Source: a virus
Direction: 5' to 3' (one strand)
Virus record (IMG/VR): IMGVR_UViG_3300047554_000536
Coordinates: 1 to 64,000 of that record
Length of the DNA: 64,000 nucleotides
The notes beneath the pieces are model-generated. The model ran no database searches. It was not told the DNA's origin and worked only from the letters and a program-made list of their open reading frames with translations. This document shows positions 24,905 through 34,040 of the stretch, one piece after another. Numbering within the stretch: the first letter of the stretch is position 1; each line of letters starts with the position of its first letter. The position numbers and the translations under genes are program-made.

Positions 24905-26395
24905 ATGAGAGAAGGTTACATTCCAAAAGCGGATCGCAAAACGATTCTATTTCTTGCCGATGATATGCGTTTGCCTAGCGGTATCGGTACAATGACACGA
25001 GAATTAATTTTAGGCAATGCACATCGCTATAACTTCGTCCACATTGGTGGAGCAGTTCAACATCCAGAAGCTGGCCAGATCATGGACCTCAGTGAGGAGA
25101 TTAGCAAAAACTTTGATATTGAAGATCCGAGTGTATTAATCTATCCAACAAACGGGTATGGTGATCCAGACCTAGTACGATTGATTATTGAGCGTCATAG
25201 TGTAGATGCTATTGTGCATTTCACAGACCCACGCTATTGGATTTGGTTGTATCGTATGTCAGCAGAATTGAGACAGCGAGTTCCAATCTTCTATTATCAT
25301 ATCTGGGATGATCTTCCAGCTCCACACTACAACCGTCCTTATTATGAGTCTTGCGACTTGTTGATGGGGATCAGTAAGCAGTCCGATAATATCGCTAAGT
25401 TGGTATTGGGTGAGGGTAATTATATTGACTTAGATGCTAATCCGGCTAATGAGTTGATTGCTAAGGCACTACCAAAAACTTCATATGTTCCTCACGGAAT
25501 TAATCACGAAGTGTTCTTTCCAATTGATAGAGAGGATGAGCGTGTAGTGGAGATGCGTAAAAAGATGTTCGGTGAGGATAATCCTGACTATGTGGTATTC
25601 TACAACAACCGAAACATCCGTCGTAAGATGACATCAGATGCTATTTTAGCTTTCAAGATGTTCTACGATAAAATAACTGAGTCAGGCTATAGAGATGATG
25701 TACGTTTTGTACTACACACCCAACCTATTGACGAAAATGGTACAGACTTACCTGCAGTAATTGATGCTATCTGTCCAGAGTTGGTTGATAAGATTTTAAT
25801 TACAGATGCACGACTATCACCAGAAGACATGAATGTATTGTATAATTGCTGTGATACAGTAATCAACATTGCATCTAATGAAGGATGGGGATTAAGTAGT
25901 ACTGAGGCATTGATGACAGGTCGTACATTAATCAACAACGTGACCGGTGGTCTGCAGGATCAGTGTCGCTTTGAGGATCAAGATGGTAACTGGATTAAGT
26001 TTGATGAGAACTTTGCTAGTAATCATGGAGGTAAATATACTAAGTGTGGTATTTGGGTGAAACCAGTATTCCCAGCAGCAATCAACTTGCAAGGATCGAT
26101 TCCTACTCCATATATCTTTGACGATAGGTGTGATATTCGAGATGTAGCAGAAGCCATGATGTATTGGTTCTCAATGTCTCCAGCTGATCGTAAGAAGTGT
26201 GGTGACGCCGGTCGTGAATGGGCTACTAATCCTGAATCAGGTTTTACAGCTGAAAGGATGTCTAATAAGTTTGCTGAGTGTGTTAACACCGTACTAGAAA
26301 ACTGGACACCACCAAAGCGCTTTACTATATACAACGTAAAGAATCAAGTCAATAAACACAACAATAAGAAATCAGGAATCAGCATTAAGCTATAA
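24905..26395 (+). CDS. glycosyltransferase, GT4-like
   Basis: 496 aa. GT-B fold: N-terminal KTILFLADDMRLPSGIGTM and C-terminal ASNEGWGLSSTEALMTGRT, the E-x7-E-type donor site of GT4. YVPHGINHEVFFP is the usual linker. First gene of the 15-kb glycan cassette. Donor and acceptor are unknown. Confidence 0.85.
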   Translation: MREGYIPKADRKTILFLADDMRLPSGIGTMTRELILGNAHRYNFVHIGGAVQHPEAGQIMDLSEEISKNFDIEDPSVLIYPTNGYGDPDLVRLIIERHSVDAIVHFTDPRYWIWLYRMSAELRQRVPIFYYHIWDDLPAPHYNRPYYESCDLLMGISKQSDNIAKLVLGEGNYIDLDANPANELIAKALPKTSYVPHGINHEVFFPIDREDERVVEMRKKMFGEDNPDYVVFYNNRNIRRKMTSDAILAFKMFYDKITESGYRDDVRFVLHTQPIDENGTDLPAVIDAICPELVDKILITDARLSPEDMNVLYNCCDTVINIASNEGWGLSSTEALMTGRTLINNVTGGLQDQCRFEDQDGNWIKFDENFASNHGGKYTKCGIWVKPVFPAAINLQGSIPTPYIFDDRCDIRDVAEAMMYWFSMSPADRKKCGDAGREWATNPESGFTAERMSNKFAECVNTVLENWTPPKRFTIYNVKNQVNKHNNKKSGISIKL

Positions 26396-26398
26396 GTT

Positions 26399-27703
26399 AT
26401 GAATAAGCCAGTTTTACTATTAATGGCACCAGTTGCCACACTATCAGGTTACGGAGCACGATCACGAGACATTGCATACTCAATCATTAAGTCAGATAAG
26501 TATGATGTTAAGATTTGGAATACCCGTTGGGGAGGAACTCCTATGAATGCTCTAGATCCGAATAACGAAAAACATCAAGCAATCCTAAGCTGTCTTTTAA
26601 CAGAGCCACAGCTAGCAAATCAACCTGATGTATTTATTCAAATCACAGTACCAAATGAGTTTCAGCGTTTAGGTAAGTATAATATCGGTATCACAGCTGG
26701 TATTGAAACAACTATTGCAGCAGCTCCTTGGATTGAGGGTTGTAATAGAATGGATTTAGTACTTACGTCATCTGAGCACTCTAAGAAGGTACTAGAAGAG
26801 TCTGTATGGATGCGTCACAATCAACAAACAAAACAACCAGAGGGTGAGTTAAAACTAACAACACCAATTGAAGTGTTGATTGAAGGTGTTGATTTAGACA
26901 TCTACAACAGCACCAATAAAATCAACAAGACTGTAGATGATCAGTTGAAAGAGGTAAAGGAAGATTCTGCATTTTTGTTTGTAGGACACTGGTTGCAGGG
27001 AGATTTTGGTGAAGATCGTAAAAACGTATCAGGCTTAATCAGAGTTTTCTTGGAAGCATTTAAAAATAAGATGCCAAAAAACCAACCAGCACTAATCTTG
27101 AAGACATCGTCTGCCGACTTTAGTCCACTTGATCGTGATGAGATTTGTAACAAGATCAATCAAATCATCAAATCGGTTAAGTCTAGTAACGTACCTAACG
27201 TGTATTTGATACATGGTGATTTGACTGATGAGGAGATGAACTCCCTATACAACCACCCTAAGGTAAAGGCACACATTACGTTTACTAAGGGTGAAGGTTT
27301 TGGTAGACCATTAGCTGAAGCTAGTTTATCACTAAAACCAGTCATTGCACCTAACTGGTCTGGTCATATTGACTTCTTGAAAGAAGCGGTATTACTTCCT
27401 GGTCAGCTAACAAATGTACATCCATCGGCTGCTTGGCAAGACGTAATCTTACAAGAGTCTCAATGGTTTACTGTGGATTATGGTTATGCCGTGAATGTTA
27501 TGCGTGATGTATTTGAAAACCCTAAAAACTATAAAGACGGGTCCAAGAAGCAAGCATACTTTACAAAAACCAACTTTAGCTTAGCCAATATGGATAAGCA
27601 ACTTAGCGATCTTATGGAGAAGTACGTTAAGTTTACACCTAGCAATACACCAATTCTAAAAAAGATTGAATTACCAAAACTTAAAAAAGTAGAAAATGAA
27701 TAA
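26399..27703 (+). CDS. glycosyltransferase, GT4-like
   Basis: 434 aa, 3 bp after the previous gene. SGYGARSRDIA at the N-terminus and ITFTKGEGFGRPLAEASLSL then KPVIAPNWSG at the C-terminus give the GT-B acceptor and donor sites. IEGVDLDIYN is the linker. Different from its neighbour, so probably a second linkage. Confidence 0.83.
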   Translation: MNKPVLLLMAPVATLSGYGARSRDIAYSIIKSDKYDVKIWNTRWGGTPMNALDPNNEKHQAILSCLLTEPQLANQPDVFIQITVPNEFQRLGKYNIGITAGIETTIAAAPWIEGCNRMDLVLTSSEHSKKVLEESVWMRHNQQTKQPEGELKLTTPIEVLIEGVDLDIYNSTNKINKTVDDQLKEVKEDSAFLFVGHWLQGDFGEDRKNVSGLIRVFLEAFKNKMPKNQPALILKTSSADFSPLDRDEICNKINQIIKSVKSSNVPNVYLIHGDLTDEEMNSLYNHPKVKAHITFTKGEGFGRPLAEASLSLKPVIAPNWSGHIDFLKEAVLLPGQLTNVHPSAAWQDVILQESQWFTVDYGYAVNVMRDVFENPKNYKDGSKKQAYFTKTNFSLANMDKQLSDLMEKYVKFTPSNTPILKKIELPKLKKVENE

Positions 27704-27929
27704 TCAACACATCAGGTACAACCTAATTACGCACTCAGCGTATTCGCACACCTTCCTTATCCAGGAACTCACATCACGTAACATAGAGTTTCGTTTTGAA
27801 AAGCTTGAAAATGAAGAATCTTATAGCCGCTTTGAGGTTTATAGTGACTCAGAAGCTTACAAATTGTTGAGAGAGATTGTAGAACTTAATAACGGAACAT
27901 CAATAACTTTGCAATATGGAGCCTATTAA
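27696..27929 (+). CDS. hypothetical protein, 77 aa
   Basis: Overlaps both neighbours (8 and 14 bp). Looks like a small alpha/beta fold (RYNLITHSAYSHTFLIQEL, then FEVYSDSEAYKLLREIVEL). No motif. Confidence 0.6.
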   Translation: MNNQHIRYNLITHSAYSHTFLIQELTSRNIEFRFEKLENEESYSRFEVYSDSEAYKLLREIVELNNGTSITLQYGAY

Positions 27930-28386
27930 AGTGGAATGCCCACACTGTGGGTCGCATGAATGTTTTACGGAGGTAGAGCAACTATCTGATGGAACAGTGG
28001 TTGACAGCTCTATGTGTTTAGAGTGTGGTTATACCACAACTACCTTGAATGTTGAAGGATCTGCAGTTGTTCAGCAAATCGAAGAGAGTACTGCTGAATT
28101 AATCAAAGACTTGCGTTGGGTAGATACAAAAACTAATTTGGTGTGGTATCCAATTGTACTCAACTTTCCATCATTCGGTATCATCTTTCCTGATGGGACT
28201 AGTAAAGATAGTTGGGGTTGGAGAGCAGCACCTGCTGTAGAGATTTCGGCTGAGGATCGAGAGAAGTACCCAATCCCAGGTCAACCAGGAGAGTTTTATA
28301 CTAAGAGAGTTGATATGGGTCAGGGGCAGTTATTTGCATCCGAAGACTTTTACACAGCTTGTAAATTTTTAGGATTTATACAATAA
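27916..28386 (+). CDS. zinc-ribbon protein, 156 aa
   Basis: C-P-H-C near residue 9 and C-L-E-C near 35 form an N-terminal zinc ribbon. The rest (WGWRAAPAVEIS, FGIIFPDG) is a conserved-looking domain also seen in other phages. The N-terminus resembles that of the protein at 44.9 kb. Role unknown; its placement inside the glycan cassette may be incidental. Confidence 0.65.
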   Translation: MEPIKVECPHCGSHECFTEVEQLSDGTVVDSSMCLECGYTTTTLNVEGSAVVQQIEESTAELIKDLRWVDTKTNLVWYPIVLNFPSFGIIFPDGTSKDSWGWRAAPAVEISAEDREKYPIPGQPGEFYTKRVDMGQGQLFASEDFYTACKFLGFIQ

Positions 28387-28387
28387 T

Positions 28388-29020
28388 ATGAAGATAAGTT
28401 ACGCTATTACGGTTTGCAATGAGTTCGTTGAAATTCAACGACTCATTACATTCTTATTAAAAAATAAAAGACCACAAGATGAGATAGTAGTATTGGTCGA
28501 TATGACTAAGAACGAACCAACATCGGAGTTGCTAGGTTACTTACATAGACTGAGTAGCAGTAACTATATCACTCTTTCGGAGCATAATTTCAATAACCAC
28601 TTTGCTGATTGGAAGAACTTGCTTACAAAATCGTGCAAGGGAGATTACATCTTTCAAATTGATGCAGATGAAATACCTAATGAGTTGTTGATTAGTCATC
28701 TTCCTGATGTATTAGAGCTTAATCCAGATAATGAAGTGTATTTAGTGCCTCGTGCCAATACTGTAGAAGGGTTAACTCAAGAGCACATCAATAAGTGGGG
28801 TTGGCATGTAATGGCTAATGGACATATAAACTGGCCAGACTATCAATGGAGGATTTGGAAAAACAAACCTGAGATCAAATGGGTCAATAAAGTCCATGAA
28901 AAGCTTGAAGGATTTAAGACATACGCAATGCTCCCAGCCGATACACAAGCTTTCTGCTTATATCACCCAAAGACAATCGAGAAACAAGAGAAGCAAAACG
29001 CCTACTACGATACACTATGA
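28388..29020 (+). CDS. glycosyltransferase family 2
   Basis: 210 aa GT-A enzyme. ISYAITVCNEFVEIQRLI is the GT2 start and IFQIDADEIP (about 95-104) is the D-x-D metal site. Short for GT2, with no membrane segment. 4-bp overlap with gmd. Confidence 0.85.
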   Translation: MKISYAITVCNEFVEIQRLITFLLKNKRPQDEIVVLVDMTKNEPTSELLGYLHRLSSSNYITLSEHNFNNHFADWKNLLTKSCKGDYIFQIDADEIPNELLISHLPDVLELNPDNEVYLVPRANTVEGLTQEHINKWGWHVMANGHINWPDYQWRIWKNKPEIKWVNKVHEKLEGFKTYAMLPADTQAFCLYHPKTIEKQEKQNAYYDTL

Positions 29021-29985
29021 AGAAAGCTCTTATCACAGGAATAAATGGACAGGATGGTTCTTACCTATCTGAATTTTTATTGGGTAAGGGTTATGAGGTG
29101 TGGGGAACATTAAAACGAAATTCGGTAGCTGAGAACCAAACGTCAAGATTAGGGGAGTCCTATAATAACGTAAAACTAGTGTATGCTGATTTAACAGATT
29201 TAGCATCACTGATAAAGGTACTATCGACTGTCCAGCCTGACGAGGTATACAACCTTGCAGCACAATCGCATGTTAGAATTAGCTTCGATCAACCTTTGTA
29301 CACAGCAAACGCTACTGGCATTGGTGCTCTTAATGTACTAGAGGCTGTTAGATTAGTATCACCACACTCTAAGGTATATCAAGCGAGTAGTTCGGAAATG
29401 TTTGGTAATACAATAGATGCTGATGGGTATCAAAGAGAGACTACTCCTATGAACCCAGTATCACCTTATGGATGCGCAAAAGTGTTTGCCTATAACATAA
29501 GCCGAAACTACAGACACTCCTACAATATGTTTGTCTCCAATGGCATATTGTTTAATCATGAATCACCAAGAAGAGGAACAAACTTCGTAACCAATAAAGT
29601 GGTTAAAGAAGCTGTTAAGATTAAGCTAGGTTTATCTAGTGAGTTACGATTGGGTAATCTTAGTGCAACTCGAGATTGGGGACATGCAGAGGATTATGTC
29701 AAAGCAATGTGGATGATTCTGCAGATAGAACAGCCAGATGATTTTGTGTGTTCGACCGGAGTATCTCATTCAGTTCAAGATTTGTGTGAGTATGTGTTTG
29801 ATTATCTCGATCTCAATTGGAGGGAGTATGTGAAAGCTGATGCTAAATTCTTTAGACCTGAGGAGTTGCATAATCTCAAAGGAGATTCTACCAAACTGCG
29901 TAACGCAACTGGTTGGGTTCCTGAGCATACCTTCGAAACAATGTTAGATGAAATGATTCAATATTGGTTAAACTATTACAAATAA
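29017..29985 (+). CDS. gmd: GDP-mannose 4,6-dehydratase
   Basis: Makes GDP-4-keto-6-deoxymannose. GINGQDGSYL is the Rossmann G-x-x-G-x-x-G, QASSSEMFG the catalytic Ser/Glu, PVSPYGCAKVFAYN the Y-x3-K, and LGNLSATRDWGHAEDYV the Gmd signature. 322 aa, slightly short. Feeds the next gene. Confidence 0.92.
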   Translation: MKKALITGINGQDGSYLSEFLLGKGYEVWGTLKRNSVAENQTSRLGESYNNVKLVYADLTDLASLIKVLSTVQPDEVYNLAAQSHVRISFDQPLYTANATGIGALNVLEAVRLVSPHSKVYQASSSEMFGNTIDADGYQRETTPMNPVSPYGCAKVFAYNISRNYRHSYNMFVSNGILFNHESPRRGTNFVTNKVVKEAVKIKLGLSSELRLGNLSATRDWGHAEDYVKAMWMILQIEQPDDFVCSTGVSHSVQDLCEYVFDYLDLNWREYVKADAKFFRPEELHNLKGDSTKLRNATGWVPEHTFETMLDEMIQYWLNYYK

Positions 29986-30885
29986 ATGAATATATTGGTT
30001 ACGGGAGGTTCAAGTACAGTAGGAAAGCATCTCAAACAAATACTACCACAAGCCACTTTTTTAAGTAGCGCTGATTGTGATTTGACCGATTACAATCAAA
30101 CTCGAGACTATTTTCAGAGCAGCAAACCTGATGTAGTGATACATCTTGCAGCTTTGGTGGGTGGAATTGTTGACAACATACAACGTCCAGTGGACTATCT
30201 ACAGCAAAACCTGCTTATCAATACAAACACAATAAGGGCTAGCTATGAGTGTGGTACTAGAAAGCTAATCGCTCTATCTAGCACCTGCACATACCCAGAT
30301 CAAGTAAACTCCTACCCAATGAAGGAGGAAGATATGTTTGCTGGTCCACCTACACCAACAAACTTTGAGTATGCATATGCAAAGAGGTGTATGGTTGCGT
30401 TGATTGAAGCGTACAATAAACAATATGGAATGCAATATTGTTACATCACACCATCCAATTTATACAGTGAGTTAGATACACATAAAGGTGGAAGAGCTCA
30501 CTACGTAGCTTCTCTTTTAGATAAGATTATTGAGCAGGATAGCTTAGGTGGTAACAGCATTAAGCTACTCGGCACAGGAAGTCCGTTAAGACAATTTACT
30601 CATGCTGGTGATATTGCTCTAGTGATTAAGACAATGATTGACAATAATGTATGGGTATCTTTTAATGTATCTAATCCAGAAAACTACAGCATTCATGAAC
30701 TAGCACGAATAACTTTAGACGTAAATGGTAAGTCCGATTGGACGATAGATTACTCACAACCTCACATGAATGGTCAAGCTAGAAAGGACGTCAGCATTGA
30801 TAAGTTTTTACAATACTTTCCAGAATTTGTGTTTACAAAATTTGCTGATGGGATAAAAAAAGTGTATATTGATAAAACAAAATAA
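29986..30885 (+). CDS. fcl: GDP-L-fucose synthase-like epimerase/reductase
   Basis: Follows gmd with no gap. ILVTGGSSTVGKHL gives the NADPH site, SSTCTYPDQ and YAYAKR the catalytic Ser/Tyr/Lys, and TPSNLYSELD fits the family P-s-N-l-Y-G-x-x-D. Product would be GDP-fucose, the donor for the GT11 protein at 32.2 kb. 299 aa. Confidence 0.85.
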   Translation: MNILVTGGSSTVGKHLKQILPQATFLSSADCDLTDYNQTRDYFQSSKPDVVIHLAALVGGIVDNIQRPVDYLQQNLLINTNTIRASYECGTRKLIALSSTCTYPDQVNSYPMKEEDMFAGPPTPTNFEYAYAKRCMVALIEAYNKQYGMQYCYITPSNLYSELDTHKGGRAHYVASLLDKIIEQDSLGGNSIKLLGTGSPLRQFTHAGDIALVIKTMIDNNVWVSFNVSNPENYSIHELARITLDVNGKSDWTIDYSQPHMNGQARKDVSIDKFLQYFPEFVFTKFADGIKKVYIDKTK

Positions 30886-30889
30886 AGTT

Positions 30890-32236
30890 ATGAACGACAA
30901 AAAACAAGAGATTTTAAAGGCTGTGCAAGATTATATTGCACAGAAGGATGCGTCCAAAACATGGAAACCTGGAGAAGACTGGATTCAATACTCAGGTCCC
31001 TTTTTCAACAGCAACGAGTATGTTGCAGCTGTAGATACGCTACTTAACGGGTGGTTTATCTTAGGAGAAAAGGGTCGTGAGTTCGAACGTAAGTTTGCTC
31101 CTTACTTAGGTAAAAGTGATGGTGTGATTGTGAACTCAGGTAGTTCAGCAAACCTGATTATGATATCTATGTTGAAGTCTAAACGAGGAGGCGCACTTCC
31201 AGTTGGCAGTAAGTTCATTACACCAGTAGTATGTTTCCCAACAACAATTAACCCATTGATTCAAAACGGTTTTGAGCCAGTGTTCGTTGATGTTGAGTTA
31301 CCAAACCTCAATCTTAACTTGGATCAAGTTGAGAAGCTTTTGGAAGAAGATACCAACAAAGAGATTAAAGGTATCATTTTCGCACACGTATTGGGTAATC
31401 CTCCAAACATGGATCGTCTTATGGCTATTGTAGAGAAGTATAACTTGATCTTCTTAGAGGATTGTTGTGATGCTTTAGGCTCTACATGGGATGGAAAACC
31501 ATTAGGATCATTTGGTCAGATTTCAACATGCTCATTCTTCCCAGCACACCACATGACGACTGGAGAAGGTGGTTTTGTGGCAGTAGGTAAGGGTATGCAT
31601 AGATTGTTAGCTGCATCACTTCGTGACTGGGGTCGTGCATGTTATTGCAACACTGCAAAACCTGGAAACGTAACTTGTGGTACGGCATGTGGTATGCGTA
31701 TGAATAATTGGTTTAAAGCCTATCCTGAATTAACTTATGATCACCGTTATGTGTTCGAAGAGATTGGATACAACCTCAAACCTACCGAAATGCAAGCTGC
31801 AATTGGTTTATCTCAAATCGAGAAGTTGGATGAGATGCATGGACGACGTAAGGAAAACTTTAAGCGATTGTACAGCATCTTTAAGAAGTATGAGCATTGG
31901 TTCCACTTACCACAATCGTTAGATAAAGCTGATACTAGTTGGTTTGGATTCCTATTAACTCTGAGAGATGGTGCACCATTCGAAAAGAATGATCTAGTAG
32001 ATACTCTTGAAGCAGCTAAGATTCAGACACGATCATACTTCACCGGTAACGCTTTATTTCATCCAGCATATTGCGATCTACCAATGTTTGCTCACTATAC
32101 AGATCCAAAAGGAATGTTCCCAGTGGCTACTAAAACTACAAAAGATACATTCTTCTTAGGGGTTTATCCTGGAATCACTGACGAACAATTAGATTACATT
32201 GAACAAATTGTTGACAGATTCTTTGAAAACCTATAA
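30890..32236 (+). CDS. rfbH: E1/RfbH-type nucleotide-4-keto-6-deoxyhexose 3-dehydrase
   Basis: DegT-fold enzyme that removes the 3-hydroxyl of a 4-keto-6-deoxy sugar, using PMP and a 2Fe-2S cluster. The PLP lysine is replaced by H220 (FFPAHHMTTGEGGF), as in E1. C193, C251, C253 and C263 give C-x57-C-x-C-x9-C, near the C-x57-C-x-C-x7-C described for E1. Start moved to ATG 30890 to fit spacing. 448 aa. The electron-donating reductase (E3 type) was not seen. Confidence 0.88.
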   Translation: MNDKKQEILKAVQDYIAQKDASKTWKPGEDWIQYSGPFFNSNEYVAAVDTLLNGWFILGEKGREFERKFAPYLGKSDGVIVNSGSSANLIMISMLKSKRGGALPVGSKFITPVVCFPTTINPLIQNGFEPVFVDVELPNLNLNLDQVEKLLEEDTNKEIKGIIFAHVLGNPPNMDRLMAIVEKYNLIFLEDCCDALGSTWDGKPLGSFGQISTCSFFPAHHMTTGEGGFVAVGKGMHRLLAASLRDWGRACYCNTAKPGNVTCGTACGMRMNNWFKAYPELTYDHRYVFEEIGYNLKPTEMQAAIGLSQIEKLDEMHGRRKENFKRLYSIFKKYEHWFHLPQSLDKADTSWFGFLLTLRDGAPFEKNDLVDTLEAAKIQTRSYFTGNALFHPAYCDLPMFAHYTDPKGMFPVATKTTKDTFFLGVYPGITDEQLDYIEQIVDRFFENL

Positions 32237-33075
32237 TGAGTTATATCACATTTAAGACGATTGGTGGTGCTGGTGATTTAGGATCACAAATACAGCAATA
32301 TGCGTCACTCTATGCTGTGGCAAAGGCTTCTGGGAAGACAATAGTTTTCCCAGAGTCTTCTTTAAAGTTAGACTATGGTTTCAAGTTTGCAAACCTACTC
32401 GATATACCTATTGAGACTAAACCCGATGACTTCTTCAAGGATTTCATCGATATTAGACCGGATGATCAGCAGATAGTAGACTCTAGTGTGTTTCAACTAC
32501 AACCAAACAAAAACTACAACATAGTTAACAGATTCGATCTATACAAATACTGGCACCCAACCTATGCAGAGGATGTTTTGCAGTGGTCTTGGAATAAAGA
32601 TCATGAACAAGCAGCTAAGCGTATGATGGAATCAATTGCACAGCCAGGAAAAGAGTTAGTAGCTATTCATGTTCGTAGAGGTGATTATTTACTACCACAG
32701 CATGACCATTTTTGTAAATTGAATACAGACTACTATGGTGAGGCTATTAAACCATACATCGATGAGTTAGAGAAGTACCATTTCGTAATCTTCTCAAATG
32801 ACATTGAATGGTGTAAGGAGAGTTTGATTGAGGGTGATATGGTTACCTTTGTTGAACCTGGTTTGGATTATGTTGACATGATTGCTATGAGTATGTGTAA
32901 TCACTTTATCGTAGCAAATAGTTCGTACAGCTGGTGGGCAGCTTTTAGAAGTAAAAACCCAAACAAAAAGGTGACGTGTCCTATAAACTATCTAAAGAGT
33001 TATAGTCCATGGTCACACATTAATGGAAATTATTATCCATCCGAATGGAATGGAATACACAACAATTCAATATGA
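32236..33075 (+). CDS. GT11-like fucosyltransferase
   Basis: 279 aa. VAIHVRRGDYL is the H-x-R-R-x-D-Y motif of alpha-1,2-fucosyltransferases, and ANSSYSWWAAF the family S-x-F/W-W-A motif. GGAGDLGSQIQQYA is the usual GGLGNQ-like start, altered here. Expected donor GDP-fucose. Shares one base with the RfbH stop. Confidence 0.83.
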   Translation: MSYITFKTIGGAGDLGSQIQQYASLYAVAKASGKTIVFPESSLKLDYGFKFANLLDIPIETKPDDFFKDFIDIRPDDQQIVDSSVFQLQPNKNYNIVNRFDLYKYWHPTYAEDVLQWSWNKDHEQAAKRMMESIAQPGKELVAIHVRRGDYLLPQHDHFCKLNTDYYGEAIKPYIDELEKYHFVIFSNDIEWCKESLIEGDMVTFVEPGLDYVDMIAMSMCNHFIVANSSYSWWAAFRSKNPNKKVTCPINYLKSYSPWSHINGNYYPSEWNGIHNNSI

Positions 33076-34040
33076 AGAGAGTAGTTTACGTAACGGGTTG
33101 TCTAGGGTTTATTGGATCCTACATAACGATGAAGTGTTTAGATCGAGGATGGTATGTTAAGGGTGTTGATAAGATTACATACGCATCTAATAAAAAAATG
33201 CTAAAGGTTTTTGAATCACATCCAAATTTCTCATTTGTTCATTGTGATATAAATGACTTGAAGTTTTTGTACGATTGTGACTTTGTAATCAACACAGCAG
33301 CAGAGACTCACGTAGGGAATAGTATTGCTAGCAGTCAGGAGTTTGTGAAGTCTAACGTAGATGGGGTACACAACCTACTAGAGTTGATTAGGAATCATAG
33401 AGGGGAGAATGCGCAAAAGCCTACACTCATTCATTTCAGTACTGATGAGGTATATGGTGATATCGAGGACGGTGCTCATACAGAGGAGCATCTACTGAAG
33501 CCAAGTAATCCATACTCAGCTACAAAAGCTGCAGCTGATATGTTAATCATGGCTTGGGGTAGAACTCACAAAGTACCTTATATGATTGTTAGACCAACTA
33601 ACAACTACGGTATTGGTCAGTATGTTGAAAAGTTAATCCCAAAAGCGGTTAAGCTATTGAGTTTAGGACGTAAGATTCCACTACACAATAACGGAACACC
33701 ATATCGAAATTGGCTACATGCTAACGATACGGCAGAAGCTATTATCACGTTGATGGAAAAGGGACAAAGTGGTGAGATATACAATATTGCAGGTGGCTTT
33801 GAGCAATCAAACATCGACACAATCAAACAAGTTATTACAGAGTTTGTAGAGATTGTGAATTGGGAAGACTTTCACGGAATCGACCAGTATGTAGATTTCA
33901 CGTACAGTAGACCTGGCCAAGATGTCCGCTATGCATTAGATGATTCTAAACTACGTCAATTAGGTTGGGAGCCTAAGAAGTTGTTTTCTGAAGAAATTAG
34001 TGGTATAGTAAAGTATTACAAGGAAGGTTATATATGGTAA
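33072..34040 (+). CDS. rmlB: RmlB-like nucleotide-glucose 4,6-dehydratase
   Basis: 322 aa from ATG 33072, which overlaps the previous stop (ATGA); the upstream frame inside the GT11 gene is unlikely. VYVTGCLGFIGSYI, INTAAETHVGNSI, FSTDEVYGD, NPYSATKAAADML and RPTNNYGIGQY are RmlB signatures. It would give a dTDP- or CDP-4-keto-6-deoxyglucose; which nucleotide is used is not clear. Confidence 0.83.
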   Translation: MKRVVYVTGCLGFIGSYITMKCLDRGWYVKGVDKITYASNKKMLKVFESHPNFSFVHCDINDLKFLYDCDFVINTAAETHVGNSIASSQEFVKSNVDGVHNLLELIRNHRGENAQKPTLIHFSTDEVYGDIEDGAHTEEHLLKPSNPYSATKAAADMLIMAWGRTHKVPYMIVRPTNNYGIGQYVEKLIPKAVKLLSLGRKIPLHNNGTPYRNWLHANDTAEAIITLMEKGQSGEIYNIAGGFEQSNIDTIKQVITEFVEIVNWEDFHGIDQYVDFTYSRPGQDVRYALDDSKLRQLGWEPKKLFSEEISGIVKYYKEGYIW

